This document shows positions 17,766 through 27,641 of a stretch of 64,000 nt of DNA, piece by piece. The stretch is from NCBI RefSeq assembly GCF_010131535.1, contig NZ_WUBS01000016.1:102011-166010 (forward strand), given 5' to 3'. The notes beneath the pieces were generated by a model, which did no database searches, was not told the origin of the DNA, and worked only from the letters and a program-made list of their open reading frames with translations. A program made the position numbers and the translations under genes. The stretch's first letter is position 1. Each line of letters opens with the position of its first letter. The stretch comes from Acerihabitans arboris. Its GTDB lineage: Bacteria; Pseudomonadota; Gammaproteobacteria; Enterobacterales; Enterobacteriaceae.

Positions 17766-18182
17766 TTACTCCCCTTGAAGGGTAGCGATAATATGGCGTT
17801 CGCCTCCCCGGTTACGATGTTCACCCAGCCAAATGCCCTGCCAGGTCCCCAATAACAATTTACCCCGGCCGACGGGGATCAACAGTGACGCACCCAGTAA
17901 AGACGATTTAATGTGCGCCGGCATATCATCCAACCCCTCGTAGTCATGCTCATAAGGGGCCTCTTCCGGGACATGGCGTAAAAAATGGGTTTCCATATCG
18001 GCCCGGACGCTGGGGTCGCAGTTTTCATTCAGCGTCAGCGACGCCGAGGTATGCTGCAGCAATAGATGCAGCAGTCCGGTAGTAATCTCCGCCAGGGGGG
18101 TCAGTTGGCCGGCGATGTCGTCGGTCACCAGATGAAACCCGCGCGGGCGGGCTTTGAGAACCAGGGTTTGTCGATACCACAT
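17766..18182 (-). CDS. yjbQ: YjbQ family protein (UPF0047)
   Basis: 138-residue YjbQ, with the family motifs [31 protein letters not shown] and [19 protein letters not shown]. The frame is open further upstream, but the start at 18182 has GAGGAGC just before it and gives the family length. Some members show weak thiamin-phosphate synthase activity; the physiological role is unclear. Pairs with yjbR. The phosphatase gene aphA that lies beside yjbQ in E. coli is absent here. Confidence 0.93.
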   Translation of the reverse strand: MWYRQTLVLKARPRGFHLVTDDIAGQLTPLAEITTGLLHLLLQHTSASLTLNENCDPSVRADMETHFLRHVPEEAPYEHDYEGLDDMPAHIKSSLLGASLLIPVGRGKLLLGTWQGIWLGEHRNRGGERHIIATLQGE

Positions 18183-18289
18183 AGCGATGCTCCTCTCATT
18201 AAGCTTAAGTATAGCAGCGGGGGCACCGGGGCAAACCGGGCTGAAACAGCGTAAACGCTGGGGGATCAACAGAGGGAACCGAGAGGAAA

Positions 18290-18328
18290 ATAGCGGGCGT
18301 CGAAAGCCCGTCGCCGGCAAAGCCGGCG
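18290..18328 (-). terminator. Double hairpin downstream of tyrB
   Basis: Reading the minus strand after tyrB: a perfect 7-bp stem CGCCGGC/GCCGGCG (18312-18328), then CGGGC/GCCCG (18294-18310) followed by CTATTTTCC. It is a likely tyrB terminator. Confidence 0.6.
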
Positions 18329-18361
18329 CGGACCTGTATTATGCGGCCCGATCCACGCGGA

Positions 18362-19552
18362 TTACAGCGCGGCGATCGCCCGCGCCACCCGCTGGACATT
18401 ATCGGTATTCAGGCCGGCCAGGCACATCCGGCCGCTGCCGATAAGATAGACGCCGAACTCATCGCGTAGCCGGTCAACCTGCCGCGGGCTCAGCCCGGTG
18501 TAGCTGAACATACCGCGCTGCCGCAGCAGATAATCAAAATTACGCGCGGGCAGCGCGACTTTCAGCGCATCCACCAGGTCATGGCGCATCTGCAGGATAC
18601 GCGAGCGCATGGCTGAGACTTCCTGGCGCCACAGCGCGTACAGCGCCGGATCGTTAAGCACCTTCGCCACCACCTGCGCGCCGTAGTTAGGCGGGCTGGA
18701 ATAGTTACGCCGCACGGTGGACGTCAACTGCCCCAGCACCCGATCGGCTTCCCCGGCGCTGGCGCAGACCACGGACAAGGTTCCCACCCGCTCGGCGTAG
18801 AGCGAGAAAATTTTCGAGAACGACTGGCTTACCAGGCAAGGCAATCCCAGCCGCGCCATTTCGCGCACCGCATAGGCATCCTCTTCCAGTCCCTCGCCAA
18901 AGCCCTGGTAGGCAATATCGAGGAACGGGATGAGTTCACGCTCCGCCGCCACGCGGATGACATGGTCCCATTGCCCGCGGGTGAGATCGGAGCCGGTGGG
19001 ATTATGGCAGCAGGGGTGCAGCAGCACGATGCTTTGGGGCGGCAGCTGTCCCAGGCATTCCAGCATGGCGCTGAAATTGACCGCCAGCTTTTCGCCGTCA
19101 AAATAGGGATAACGATTGACCTTAAAACCGGCGCCGGAAAAAATGGCCACATGGTTTTCCCAGGTCGGGTCGCTGACCCAGACCTCGGATTGCGGGAAAT
19201 AGTCCCTGAGGAAATCCGCGCCAATCCTTAACCCGCCCGAACCGCCCACCGTCTGGATGGTGGCGATGCGCGCGGCCTGGCGCATCGGATGATGCTCGCC
19301 AAACAGTACCGACTGGCTGGCGGCGCGGTACGACGGCAGGCCCGCCATCGGCAGGTATGACGCCGCCTGCGTCGGGCTGACTTCAAGCATGGATTCAGCC
19401 CGCGCCACCGACTTCAGTTGCGGAATAATCGCCTGCTCATTGTAATACAGCCCGATGCTCAGGTTGACCTTATCCGGTCGCGCGTCCTGTTTGTAGGTTT
19501 CCATCAGCGACAGGATCGGATCCCCCGCGTAAGCGTCAACATTCTGGAACAA
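18362..19552 (-). CDS. tyrB: Aromatic amino acid aminotransferase
   Basis: 396-residue class-I PLP aminotransferase, close to E. coli TyrB from the first residues ([13 protein letters not shown]). The PLP region reads [16 protein letters not shown], with the Schiff-base Lys in SFSK. The substrate-binding Arg lies in the C-terminal [11 protein letters not shown]. It makes tyrosine and phenylalanine (and leucine) by transamination with glutamate. Upstream of alr-dnaB on the same strand in the E. coli order. I could not identify a clear TyrR box in the 87-bp gap to alr. Confidence 0.96.
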   Translation of the reverse strand: MFQNVDAYAGDPILSLMETYKQDARPDKVNLSIGLYYNEQAIIPQLKSVARAESMLEVSPTQAASYLPMAGLPSYRAASQSVLFGEHHPMRQAARIATIQTVGGSGGLRIGADFLRDYFPQSEVWVSDPTWENHVAIFSGAGFKVNRYPYFDGEKLAVNFSAMLECLGQLPPQSIVLLHPCCHNPTGSDLTRGQWDHVIRVAAERELIPFLDIAYQGFGEGLEEDAYAVREMARLGLPCLVSQSFSKIFSLYAERVGTLSVVCASAGEADRVLGQLTSTVRRNYSSPPNYGAQVVAKVLNDPALYALWRQEVSAMRSRILQMRHDLVDALKVALPARNFDYLLRQRGMFSYTGLSPRQVDRLRDEFGVYLIGSGRMCLAGLNTDNVQRVARAIAAL

Positions 19553-19639
19553 GGTGCAGCTCTCCTGGGTTGTCGGGTTGAAATATGAAACCCCGCCCTT
19601 ACATTACCAAATAACGATAATCAGTTGTTATAAGCGCGA

Positions 19640-20761
19640 TTAAAATTTACCGGATTCAGCCGATCCCCGGCCGGCGTCGCCACCGTCCACATATTCGCGC
19701 GTGACCCGCGAGGTGACTTTCGTTATCAGCTCATAGGCGCTGATGCCGCTGGCGGCGGCAATCCGCTCCACCGGCAGCGCCGGCCCCCAGAGTTCGACGC
19801 TGTCGCCGACCTGCTCATGGCCCGCCGGTCCCAAATCGACGGTTAACATATCCATCGAAACCCTTCCCGCCAACGGCACCTCGCGTCCATTGACCAGCAC
19901 CGGCGTACCGCTCGGCGCTCCGCGGGGATAACCGTCGCCGTAGCCGAAGGCCACCACGCCGAGACGGGTATCACGGGGACTGACCCAGATGCCGCCATAA
20001 CCACAGGCTTCGCCGGCGCGATGGTTGCGCACCGCAATCAGCGCGGAGGTCAAGGTCATCGCCGGGCGAAAGCCATACTCGACCGCCGTCCCGCTGCCGA
20101 GCGGCGACACGCCGTACAGCAGGATGCCGGGCCTGACCATATCGCGATGGGATTCAGGCCACAGCAGGATGCCGCCGGAGGCGGCAATGGACTGTTTGCC
20201 CGGCTTATCCTGCGCAAAGGCGTCAAAAAGGGTCAGTTGCCGGAGGGTGGCATCCAGTTCCGGCTCGTCGGCGCGGGCAAAGTGACTCATGACATTCACC
20301 GGCCCCGCGACATTCGGACAGGCCGCCAGCCGCGCGTAAAACGCGTCGGCCTGTGGCGGCTGGACCCCCAGGCGGTGCATACCGGTATCGAGCTTCATCC
20401 ATACTTCGAGGGGCCGCGCCAGGGTGGCCTGTTCCAGCGCCTGCAACTCCTCGGGGCTGTGCACCGCGGTGGCGAGGCGGTATTCCGCCAGCAACGGCAG
20501 CTCATCGGCGCTGAAGAACCCTTCCAACAGCAAAATCGGCTTGGTAATGCCGCCTTTACGCAGCCTGAGCGCCTCGTCAAGGCGCGCAACGCCAAAATAA
20601 TCGGCCTCATCCTGCACGGCGAACGCGGTTTCCAGCAGCCCATGACCATATGCCTGCGCTTTTACCACCGCCACCACGCGGCTATGCGGCGCCAACCGGC
20701 GAACCTGCCGCAGGTTATGGCGCAATGCATCGCGGTCAATAACGGCAATAGCCGTTTTCAT
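19640..20761 (-). CDS. alr: Alanine racemase
   Basis: 373-residue PLP enzyme making D-alanine for peptidoglycan. The PLP motif reads [10 protein letters not shown] with Lys34; nearly all family members have Asn where this one has Gln. The second catalytic residue, Tyr, lies in [23 protein letters not shown] and GYGDGYPR are also present. Follows dnaB by 17 nt on the same strand, so they are probably co-transcribed as in E. coli. The C-terminus is slightly longer than that of E. coli Alr. Confidence 0.96.
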   Translation of the reverse strand: MKTAIAVIDRDALRHNLRQVRRLAPHSRVVAVVKAQAYGHGLLETAFAVQDEADYFGVARLDEALRLRKGGITKPILLLEGFFSADELPLLAEYRLATAVHSPEELQALEQATLARPLEVWMKLDTGMHRLGVQPPQADAFYARLAACPNVAGPVNVMSHFARADEPELDATLRQLTLFDAFAQDKPGKQSIAASGGILLWPESHRDMVRPGILLYGVSPLGSGTAVEYGFRPAMTLTSALIAVRNHRAGEACGYGGIWVSPRDTRLGVVAFGYGDGYPRGAPSGTPVLVNGREVPLAGRVSMDMLTVDLGPAGHEQVGDSVELWGPALPVERIAAASGISAYELITKVTSRVTREYVDGGDAGRGSAESGKF

Positions 20762-20778
20762 TATCCTTGTCCTAATCG

Positions 20779-22185
20779 TTATTCATCATCATATTGCGGC
20801 CCGGCGTAACTATCGAACCGCGACCACTGCCCGTTAAAGGTCAGCCGCACCGTCCCGATGGGGCCGTTACGTTGCTTACCCAGAATGATTTCCGCGATAC
20901 CTTTCATATCGCTGTTTTCGTGATAGACCTCGTCACGATAGATAAACATGATCAGGTCGGCATCCTGTTCGATGGAACCGGACTCACGCAGATCGGAGTT
21001 GATCGGCCGTTTATCGGCGCGCTGCTCAAGGCCGCGGTTAAGCTGGGACAGCGCCACCACCGGTACCTGCAATTCTTTTGCCAACGCTTTAAGCGAACGG
21101 GAAATTTCGGCGATTTCCAGGGTACGGTTTTCCGACAGCTGCGGCACGCGCATCAATTGCAGATAGTCGATCATGATCAGGCTCAGGCCGTCATGCTCGC
21201 GAAAAACGCGCCGGGCGCGGGAGCGCACGTCGGTGGGCGTCAGTCCCGAGGAGTCGTCGATATACATATTGCGCTTTTCCAGCAGGATGCCCATGGTGCT
21301 GGAAATGCGCGCCCAGTCCTCGTCATCCAGTTGACCGGTGCGGATACGCGTCTGGTCGACGCGGGATAGCGACGCCAGCATACGCATCATGATTTGTTCG
21401 CCGGGCATTTCCAGGCTGAAGATCAGCACCGGTTTATCCTCGGTCATGGCGGCGTTTTCACACAGGTTCATAGCGAAGGTGGTTTTACCCATCGACGGAC
21501 GCGCCGCGATAATAATCAGATCGGATTTTTGCAGGCCGGCGGTTTTTTTATCCAGGTCCGAATAGCCGCTGGAAACACCGGTAACGCCGTCGTGGGGTTT
21601 TTGGTACAACTGCTCGATGCGCGCCACGGTATCTTCCAGGATGCGGTCGATGCTCTTGGGACCTTCATCCTTGCTGGCGCGGTTTTCGGCAATCTGGAAT
21701 ACCCGGGATTCCGCCAGGTCGAGTAAATCTTCGCTGCTGCGTCCCTGGGGATCGTAACCGGCGTCGGCGATTTCGTGGGCGACGGCGATCATTTCGCGCA
21801 CCACCGCCCGTTCACGCACGATATCGGCGTAGGCCGAGATGTTCGCCGCGCTGGGGGTGTTTTTGGATAATTCCGCCAGGTAGGCAAACCCGCCCACCGA
21901 ATCCAGGGAGCCTTTCTGCTCCAGCGACTCGGAGAGGGTGATCAGATCGATGGGCTTGTTCAACTCCAGCAGGCGCTGCATTTCCCCAAATATCAGCCGA
22001 TGGGGGCGATTGAAAAAGTCCTTGGCGGTGACGCGTTCCGCGACATTATCCCAACGTTCATTATCCAGCATTAATCCACCCAATACCGACTGTTCCGCTT
22101 CCAGCGAATGGGGAGGAAGTTTCAGACCCTCGACCTGGCGGTCACGGGAGAAGTTTGTTTTGGCGGCTGTTTTTTTTTCTGACAT
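20779..22185 (-). CDS. dnaB: Replicative DNA helicase
   Basis: 468-residue DnaB, 3 fewer than E. coli. The N-terminal primase-interacting domain is at about 25-130, then a linker, then the RecA-like ATPase with Walker A ARPSMGKT at 228-235, Walker [10 protein letters not shown], and the arginine-finger region [12 protein letters not shown]. The frame is open to 22272, but MSEKK at 22185 matches the E. coli start. A homohexamer that unwinds DNA at forks. No intein or insertion is seen. Confidence 0.97.
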   Translation of the reverse strand: MSEKKTAAKTNFSRDRQVEGLKLPPHSLEAEQSVLGGLMLDNERWDNVAERVTAKDFFNRPHRLIFGEMQRLLELNKPIDLITLSESLEQKGSLDSVGGFAYLAELSKNTPSAANISAYADIVRERAVVREMIAVAHEIADAGYDPQGRSSEDLLDLAESRVFQIAENRASKDEGPKSIDRILEDTVARIEQLYQKPHDGVTGVSSGYSDLDKKTAGLQKSDLIIIAARPSMGKTTFAMNLCENAAMTEDKPVLIFSLEMPGEQIMMRMLASLSRVDQTRIRTGQLDDEDWARISSTMGILLEKRNMYIDDSSGLTPTDVRSRARRVFREHDGLSLIMIDYLQLMRVPQLSENRTLEIAEISRSLKALAKELQVPVVALSQLNRGLEQRADKRPINSDLRESGSIEQDADLIMFIYRDEVYHENSDMKGIAEIILGKQRNGPIGTVRLTFNGQWSRFDSYAGPQYDDE

Positions 22186-22335
22186 GTAATAATGACTTTG
22201 CCTGATAGATGAGACATTGGGTAAAAACGCATTGTAGCGTTGATTGTCGCCAAATCCTATGTGGCTTTGCAAACCCGTGTTAAGAGCTTATGGTTAAATA
22301 AAGGGTACACAACATTGTTCAAGCGAGGAACATAC

Positions 22336-23319
22336 ATGGCCAAGCATATTCAATTTGCCGCCAACGGCGGACCGGAAGTGATGGAATACCTGGATTTCAC
22401 CCCGATGGATCCGGCTGCGGGCGAGGTGCAGGTCGAGAATAAAGCCATAGGCATCAATTACATTGATACCTATGTGCGCAGCGGATTATATCCGACACCG
22501 GCCAAGCCGTCGGGCCTCGGCACCGAGGCCGCCGGCGTTATTACCAAGGTGGGGTCCGGCGTCTCCGGCCTGAAGGCGGGCGATCGCGTGGTATATGCGC
22601 AATCCCCCTTGGGCGCCTATAGCGAGGTGCATAATGTGCCGGAGAAAAATATTGCCGTCCTGCCGGATGCCATCTCGTTTGAGCAGGCCGCCGCGTCATT
22701 TTTGAAAGGCCTGACGGTCTTTTACCTGCTGCGCCAGACCTATGAGATCAAACCGAACGAAATCTTCCTGTTTCACGCCGCCGCCGGCGGCGTCGGCCGC
22801 ATTGCCTGCCAGTGGGCCAAAGCGCTGGGCGCCAAGATGATCGGTACCGTCGGCTCGGCGGAAAAAGCCGCCCTGGCGCAAGACGCCGGCGCCTGGGAAA
22901 TCATTAACTACCGCGAGGAAAACGTGCCGGAACGGGTCGCGGCGCTGACCGGCGGCAAAATGGTCAGCGTGGTGTATGACTCGGTGGGTAGAAGTACCTG
23001 GGAAGCCTCGCTCGACAGCCTGCGCCGGCGCGGCCTGATGGTCAGCTTCGGCAACTCGTCCGGCCCGGTGACCGGCGTTAACCTGGCGCTCCTGAACCAA
23101 AAAGGCTCGCTATACGTTACCCGCCCCTCGCTTAACGGTTATGTTACCAATCGCGAGGAGCTTAAATTTGCCAGCAACGAACTGTTCTCGATGATTGCCA
23201 GCGGCGCGATTAAAATCGCGGTGCCGGAGCAACAAAAATATCCGCTGGCCGAGGCGCGGCGGGCGCATCAGGCGCTGGAAGCGCGGCAAACCAACGGCTC
23301 GTCGCTGCTTATCCCCTGA
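22336..23319 (+). CDS. qor: Quinone oxidoreductase, NADPH-dependent
   Basis: 327 residues, the same length as E. coli QorA. A zinc-free medium-chain dehydrogenase/reductase: the GroES-like domain is N-terminal, and the NADPH Rossmann motif is HAAAGGVGRIACQWAKALGAKMIG at about 146-170. It starts MAKHIQFAANGGPEV at 22336 with GAGGAAC upstream; the open frame runs to 22240. Divergent from dnaB as in E. coli. It reduces quinones by single-electron transfer in related enzymes. Confidence 0.95.
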   Translation: MAKHIQFAANGGPEVMEYLDFTPMDPAAGEVQVENKAIGINYIDTYVRSGLYPTPAKPSGLGTEAAGVITKVGSGVSGLKAGDRVVYAQSPLGAYSEVHNVPEKNIAVLPDAISFEQAAASFLKGLTVFYLLRQTYEIKPNEIFLFHAAAGGVGRIACQWAKALGAKMIGTVGSAEKAALAQDAGAWEIINYREENVPERVAALTGGKMVSVVYDSVGRSTWEASLDSLRRRGLMVSFGNSSGPVTGVNLALLNQKGSLYVTRPSLNGYVTNREELKFASNELFSMIASGAIKIAVPEQQKYPLAEARRAHQALEARQTNGSSLLIP

Positions 23320-23383
23320 GGACAGCCTCACCGCGGGTAACGCGGGCTGCCATGTGAAGTCCGACCGGGTGCGGCTTGCACAT

Positions 23384-23413
23384 AAAAAAAACGGGCTTCT
23401 GTAGGAAGCCCGT
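23384..23413 (-). terminator. Strong intrinsic terminator, minus strand
   Basis: A perfect 9-bp stem, ACGGGCTTC (23391-23399) with GAAGCCCGT (23405-23413), has a 5-nt loop and, on the minus strand, eight T. It ends a minus-strand transcript coming from the right. The nearest annotated minus gene is pspG, 283 nt away, so pspG mRNA has a long tail or a small RNA/ORF ends here. Confidence 0.85.
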
Positions 23414-23695
23414 CAGGGGGATTGCTTTGTGAAGTAATTGAACGCGTTGATTTTGGAATTATTATATTGGTAGGTACAGCAGATGAATCATCGGAAGATG
23501 CCGCTTTTGCCGCTATTATTTCCGATGAACTTGTTGGATCCACAGTAACGGGCGCTATCGTATCAGCAGCCATAACGAAAAAATATGTTTAATAACCGTC
23601 TTGTCTAAGCAATGATTAAAGCTGTGATCGGCAGCACGTTAATGACGATAAAACTGCGCCGGGTATTAGCGGTCGCGGCCGCTGTTTACCGGCGG
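23414..23695. other. AT-rich gap between qor and pspG with overlapping small frames
   Basis: No recognised gene. On the plus strand an open frame of about 55 codons ends at 23592 (C-terminus ITKKYV), rich in hydrophobic and acidic residues, with only a TTG start (23422). On the minus strand a frame runs 23573-23328 but passes through the terminator stem and has no ribosome site. Either could be a relic; neither is supported enough to call. Confidence 0.4.
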
Positions 23696-23914
23696 TTAAT
23701 AACGGCGCAGTTGAGGACGTTTTACCGCCCGCCATACCCATACCACCACGACTGCCAGCAACAGCCACGGCAGCAGTTTAAACGCCATCACGAATAAACC
23801 GGCAAACATCATGGCAACGGTCCCCACGACCAGCGCGGCAAGCACACCCAGGATCGAAATCCCGGTCAGCAATAGCATCATGAAAAACCCGATGACGAAG
23901 AAAATCTCTAACAT
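23696..23914 (-). CDS. pspG: Phage shock protein G
   Basis: 72-residue inner-membrane protein (80 in E. coli) with the same opening (MLEIFFVIGFFMMLLLTG) and two hydrophobic helices around ALVVGTVAMMFAGLFVMAF and LLPWLLLAVVVVWVW. It is a membrane-stress effector of the Psp system. The start at 23914 has AGGAG upstream; the longer frame to 23974 is not used. It sits between qor and dusA as in E. coli. A possible sigma-54 promoter lies 85 bp upstream. Confidence 0.93.
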   Translation of the reverse strand: MLEIFFVIGFFMMLLLTGISILGVLAALVVGTVAMMFAGLFVMAFKLLPWLLLAVVVVWVWRAVKRPQLRRY

Positions 23915-23998
23915 GGCTGGCTCCTGGTTAACGGGGGAATGCCGTCGTTTTTCAGCTTCTCGTTTCTCTTTCAAGCAAGCGGATACGAGAAAGATATT

Positions 23999-24013
23999 TC
24001 AAGAAACATGCCA
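23999..24013 (-). promoter_or_regulatory. Candidate sigma-54 promoter of pspG
   Basis: Minus-strand TGGCATGTTTCTTGA resembles TGGCACG-N4-TTGC: the -24 GG is present and the -12 element reads TTGA instead of TTGC. E. coli pspG is sigma-54/PspF dependent, which raises the prior. The -12 mismatch keeps this tentative. Confidence 0.4.
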
Positions 24014-24155
24014 GTTTTTACTGCTGGCAACCCGTTGTTAAACAGACTTATTTATTGACGCCGCCACAATCAGGAAGGTTATTTTCGCCATAATCTGGTC
24101 AATTTCATCAACGACCCCGGCGCTGTTGTTGCCGGGGGGACCTTATGCGACATTC

Positions 24156-25214
24156 TCAGGAAGCCGCGGGGGAATAAGCCGGGCGGCGGGAAAGTTTGGC
24201 TAACGCCTGGCGGACTACGTCGACGCCGGCGCCGGGTTTATGGGCATTCTCGCTAAGATAACGCCGCCATTGTCGCGCGCCGGGAACGCCCTGGAACAAC
24301 CCGAGCATGTGACGGGTAATGTGGCCGAGGTAGGTGCCTTGCGACAATTCACGTTCGATATAAGGAAGCATGGCTTCCACCACCGCCTCCATATCGGCAT
24401 GGGGATCGGCGGCGCCAAACAGCCGGCTGTCGACACGAGATAACATTCCGGGATTCTGATACGCTTCGCGTCCAATCATCACGCCGTTCAGGTAGTCCAG
24501 ATGCCGTTCCGCTTCATCCAATGTCCTTATGCCGCCGTTAATGGCAAGCGTAAGAGAAGGGAAATCGCGCTTAAGCTGGTAGACACGTTCATAATCCAGC
24601 GGCGGTATTTCGCGGTTTTCCTTCGGGCTTAACCCCGACAGCCAGGCCTTGCGCGCATGGATAATGAAAGTGTCGCAGCCGCCACGCTCAGCCACGGCCT
24701 GGATAAATTCGCACAGGAATTCATAGCTGTCCCGTTCGTCAATGCCGATGCGGGTTTTTACCGTTATTGGAATCGACACCGCTGAGCGCATTGCGGCGAT
24801 GCAGTCCGCCACGCGCTCGCGCTCCGCCATCAGGCAGGCGCCAAAGCGGCCGTTTTGCACCCGATCGGACGGGCAGCCGACGTTAAGATTAATTTCATCA
24901 TAACCGCGCAGCTCAGCCATCCGGGCGCATTGCGCCAATGCATCCGGCTCGCTGCCGCCTAATTGCAGCGCCAGGGGATGTTCGGCTTCGTTATAGGCCA
25001 GGTAGTCTCCTTTGCCGTGCAGCAACGCGCCGGTGGTCACCATTTCGGTATACAGCAGGGTATGACGTGTCAGCAGACGCAGGAAATAGCGGCAGTGGCG
25101 ATCGGTCCAGTCAAGCATCGGCGCGACGGAAAAGCGCTGGGCGGAGAACGATGTCGCCGCTACTGGATGGGTCTTGGCATCGGCTGAAAGCGTCATAAGG
25201 TCATCTGCAGGCAT
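24156..25214 (-). CDS. dusA: tRNA-dihydrouridine(20/20a) synthase
   Basis: 352-residue FMN-dependent Dus enzyme, A type. It has [21 protein letters not shown] near residue 28, [28 protein letters not shown] (with the catalytic Cys in NVGCPS), the TVKTRIG strand and INGGIRT. It reduces U20/U20a in the tRNA D-loop. The start at 25214 is uncertain: an ATG 6 codons in is also possible, and neither has a good ribosome site. Context pspG-dusA-zur as in E. coli. Confidence 0.94.
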   Translation of the reverse strand: MPADDLMTLSADAKTHPVAATSFSAQRFSVAPMLDWTDRHCRYFLRLLTRHTLLYTEMVTTGALLHGKGDYLAYNEAEHPLALQLGGSEPDALAQCARMAELRGYDEINLNVGCPSDRVQNGRFGACLMAERERVADCIAAMRSAVSIPITVKTRIGIDERDSYEFLCEFIQAVAERGGCDTFIIHARKAWLSGLSPKENREIPPLDYERVYQLKRDFPSLTLAINGGIRTLDEAERHLDYLNGVMIGREAYQNPGMLSRVDSRLFGAADPHADMEAVVEAMLPYIERELSQGTYLGHITRHMLGLFQGVPGARQWRRYLSENAHKPGAGVDVVRQALAKLSRRPAYSPAAS

Positions 25215-25626
25215 AGAGTTGGTTCAATAAATGTGGATGATTATCCCGCTATTGTATCACAGAAAATCCCTGGGCCGAGGCGCGGCCTAAGGCTATTGAT
25301 TAAACGTGTTAATGTTTGATTTACGCGGTAAATTCACCACTGTTTATTTTACGTTAGGAGATGGGGGGAGGCGGTGAGGGGAAGGATCATTTTATCCCAA
25401 ATAACATTTATTACGTCCCAATACATTCTCAAGTGATTTACAAAGTGATCATAATCCTTTATCACATAATCTTAATGCATATTTAATCAGCTAAATTGAC
25501 TCAAGGTTGGACGATGATTAAGCACAACAAGCGGTGAAATGTATCTTTTATATCCTTTGATTTTCATTATTATCCGAACCCGCTATTTATCATTGGATGA
25601 ATTTAATTGCAGATATCATTATCATT
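25215..25626. other. 412-bp AT-rich gap before the LuxR-type gene
   Basis: Strongly AT-rich compared with its surroundings, especially 25410-25600. No gene, tRNA or repeat is evident. It likely holds the promoter of the downstream regulator and is a candidate H-NS-silenced segment. Confidence 0.5.
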
Positions 25627-26256
25627 ATGACAGTATTTATTCTTGATCCATGCAACTATACTAAATGCGCGCTTAAAAGCTCCTTATCCTCAAGCGGTAT
25701 CAAAGGGGCGATTCGCGATGTTGATAATGTTAACAGCTTGCGGCTGAAATGCCAAAAAACCAACCCTTCCATCATTTTCATAAACCAAAATTGTTTTCAA
25801 TATCAAGATGATGGAGTCAACCTGAAATCAATCATCGACGAGCAGCCATTAACGCTTTTTTTTATCTTTATTGGTAATGAAAATATAAAATTCCATGATT
25901 TCGTGCCCATAAGGGACAATGTGGTTATTTTATCTAAATTTACAAAAATCAGTACTATGTTAATGATAATCCGCTACTTTATGGACACAAAGGCGTGGAA
26001 AAAAGAAAATTCCCCCATCGGATTCCCGCCATTGCGCTTTAGCAAAACCGAAGTAGAAATTTTAACAATGTGGATGTCGGGTTATGACACCATGTATATC
26101 TGTACTCATTTACGCATTAAAGAAAAAACGCTCTCATCCCATAAAATAAATATCAAACGAAAGACCAAGGCCAGCAATAAGCAGGTGATTTATCATTTGA
26201 TCTCGATTGCCAATCGCGTCACGGACAATCTCAATATCCACTATCCCGTTTGCTGA
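25627..26256 (+). CDS. LuxR-type helix-turn-helix regulator with degenerate receiver-like N-terminus
   Basis: 209 residues from ATG 25627 (MTVFILDPC, like the start of RcsA/BglJ-type proteins); an in-frame ATG at 25597 is the alternative, and neither has a clear ribosome site. The first 120 residues look like a response-regulator fold without an obvious phospho-acceptor set. The C-terminal LuxR domain is visible at about 140-200: FSKTEVEILTMWMSGYDTMYI, then RIKEKTLSSHKINIKRKT. The gene is AT-rich, unlike the flanking dusA and zur. It probably came by transfer. Its targets are unknown. Confidence 0.78.
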   Translation: MTVFILDPCNYTKCALKSSLSSSGIKGAIRDVDNVNSLRLKCQKTNPSIIFINQNCFQYQDDGVNLKSIIDEQPLTLFFIFIGNENIKFHDFVPIRDNVVILSKFTKISTMLMIIRYFMDTKAWKKENSPIGFPPLRFSKTEVEILTMWMSGYDTMYICTHLRIKEKTLSSHKINIKRKTKASNKQVIYHLISIANRVTDNLNIHYPVC

Positions 26257-26402
26257 ATACCGTTAAGCCGTGCACGGGCGCCGACGTGGCGGTCAACCCT
26301 ACCCCTTCAGATGTCACTAACGGGTTAAAATGCGTCCTGACATTCGGCGTTTTTTCACCTTCATGGTAAGATGGACCGTGATATCAGCTGCGGGGAGTTT
26401 TT

Positions 26403-26912
26403 ATGAATACAACCGATCGGGCTCAAATGCTCAGCCAGGCTGAACAATTGTGCGAACAACGTAATGTGCGCCTGACGCCGCAGCGATTGGAAGTGTTGCG
26501 CCTGATGACACAGCAAGTCGGGGCGATCAGCGCCTACGACCTGCTTGATTTGTTGAGAAAAACCGAACCCCAGGCCAAGCCGCCGACGATTTACCGCGCG
26601 TTGGATTTCCTTCTGGAACAAGGGTTTATTCATCGCGTTGAATCGACCAACAGCTTTGTATTATGCCACCATTTCGAGCAACCCAGCCATACCTCCGCCT
26701 TTTTTATCTGCGATCGCTGCGGGCAGGTCACCGAACAATCGACCGAGGGCATTGAGGAGATTTTGCAAAAGATGGCGCAGGCAACCGGATTTACCATGCG
26801 TCATAATGTCGTTGAGGCCCATGGTTTCTGCACATTGTGCGCGGAAGTACAAGCCTGTGATAATCCGCAGGGCTGTGGGCACGATCATACGATGACAATA
26901 AAAAAACGCTGA
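26403..26912 (+). CDS. zur: Zinc uptake regulator (Fur family)
   Basis: 169-residue Zur (171 in E. coli). The winged helix spans about residues 20-85 (LTPQRLEVLRLMTQQ, PPTIYRALDFLLEQGFIHRVES). Structural zinc cysteines are in CDRCG and the later CTLC, and regulatory His/Cys ligands in LCHHF and EAHGFC. It represses zinc importers such as znuABC when zinc is plentiful. The start has GGGGAG upstream. Divergent from yjbJ's direction; in E. coli it lies beside yjbJ and dusA (yjbN). Confidence 0.95.
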   Translation: MNTTDRAQMLSQAEQLCEQRNVRLTPQRLEVLRLMTQQVGAISAYDLLDLLRKTEPQAKPPTIYRALDFLLEQGFIHRVESTNSFVLCHHFEQPSHTSAFFICDRCGQVTEQSTEGIEEILQKMAQATGFTMRHNVVEAHGFCTLCAEVQACDNPQGCGHDHTMTIKKR

Positions 26913-27031
26913 ATCGGCGGGTAAGGGTCAAAAGAGGGGTGGGTCAAAATCAGGTGGTACGTCCTTGTACCTTTGGGTAGGAACACTTTTCAAGAAATAA
27001 CCTGCACACAAGTAATTTCTTATATAAATCA

Positions 27032-27241
27032 TTACCAACGATATTTATTACGTGTTTCCCAATCCTTTACTTCGGTTTCGGCTGCTTCTTTACCGTAACC
27101 GTACCGTTCCTGGATTTTGCCGATCAGCTGTTCGCGTTTGCCTTCAACCACGGTCAGGTCGTCGTCGGTCAACTTGCCCCATTGTTCCTTCATTTTACCT
27201 TTAAACTGTTTCCAATTACCGCTGGCTTCGTCTTTGTTCAT
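27032..27241 (-). CDS. yjbJ: CsbD family stress protein
   Basis: 69-residue small hydrophilic protein, matching E. coli YjbJ in length and motifs (MNKDEASGNWKQFKGKMKEQWGKL, LIGKIQERYG). The family is induced by general stress, but its molecular role is unknown. The ribosome site AAGGAGA precedes the ATG. The order zur-yjbJ-lexA is as in E. coli except that dinF, which should lie between yjbJ and lexA, is missing. Confidence 0.95.
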   Translation of the reverse strand: MNKDEASGNWKQFKGKMKEQWGKLTDDDLTVVEGKREQLIGKIQERYGYGKEAAETEVKDWETRNKYRW

Positions 27242-27641
27242 CGGAGTTCTCCTTGGTTATCGGTTTATCAGTCAACTTTTTTTCGTTCCAGGTTCCTGTA
27301 TACATGATTCTTTTAATCCAGGAACTTGGTATGACATAAGCTAACCGTATGAATAAAGTATAGCAGGGGATTTGGCAGAAGGTTTAATCAGCAGAAGATT
27401 AGACCATATAGACAGGGTTATTCACGCCGGACGGTATATAAATTGAAGTAAAACAGCGGGTAGAAGGCAGGTGGCTTAATAACGCCAAGTGTAACAAAAC
27501 ATGAACTGGAGCTACCTCAAAGGATTAACCTGAACATTTTTACGTTGCGGTACGCCCGCCGCGCTATGGCTATAGCGGCATGGCATACCGGCATGGCATA
27601 CCGGTATAGTACCAACCGCCGGCTTAACGGCCCGCGCGGGC
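27242..27641. other. 400-bp gap where dinF is missing; short tandem repeats
   Basis: In E. coli dinF follows lexA on the same strand here. I find no dinF remnant. The gap holds a 13-bp unit, CGGCATGGCATAC, repeated in tandem at 27576-27588 and 27589-27601, then a third partial copy. A GGCCCGCGCGGGCC palindrome at 27629-27642 touches the lexA stop and may help end lexA transcription. Confidence 0.6.

Noticed and set aside
23328..23573. 81-codon minus-strand frame between pspG and qor
   Set aside because: It runs through the intrinsic terminator stem and has no ribosome site, so it is not called as a gene. The region is reported as a finding.
27576..27609. Short tandem repeats resembling a CRISPR start
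   Set aside because: Units are adjacent without spacers, only two full copies, and no cas genes in the window.
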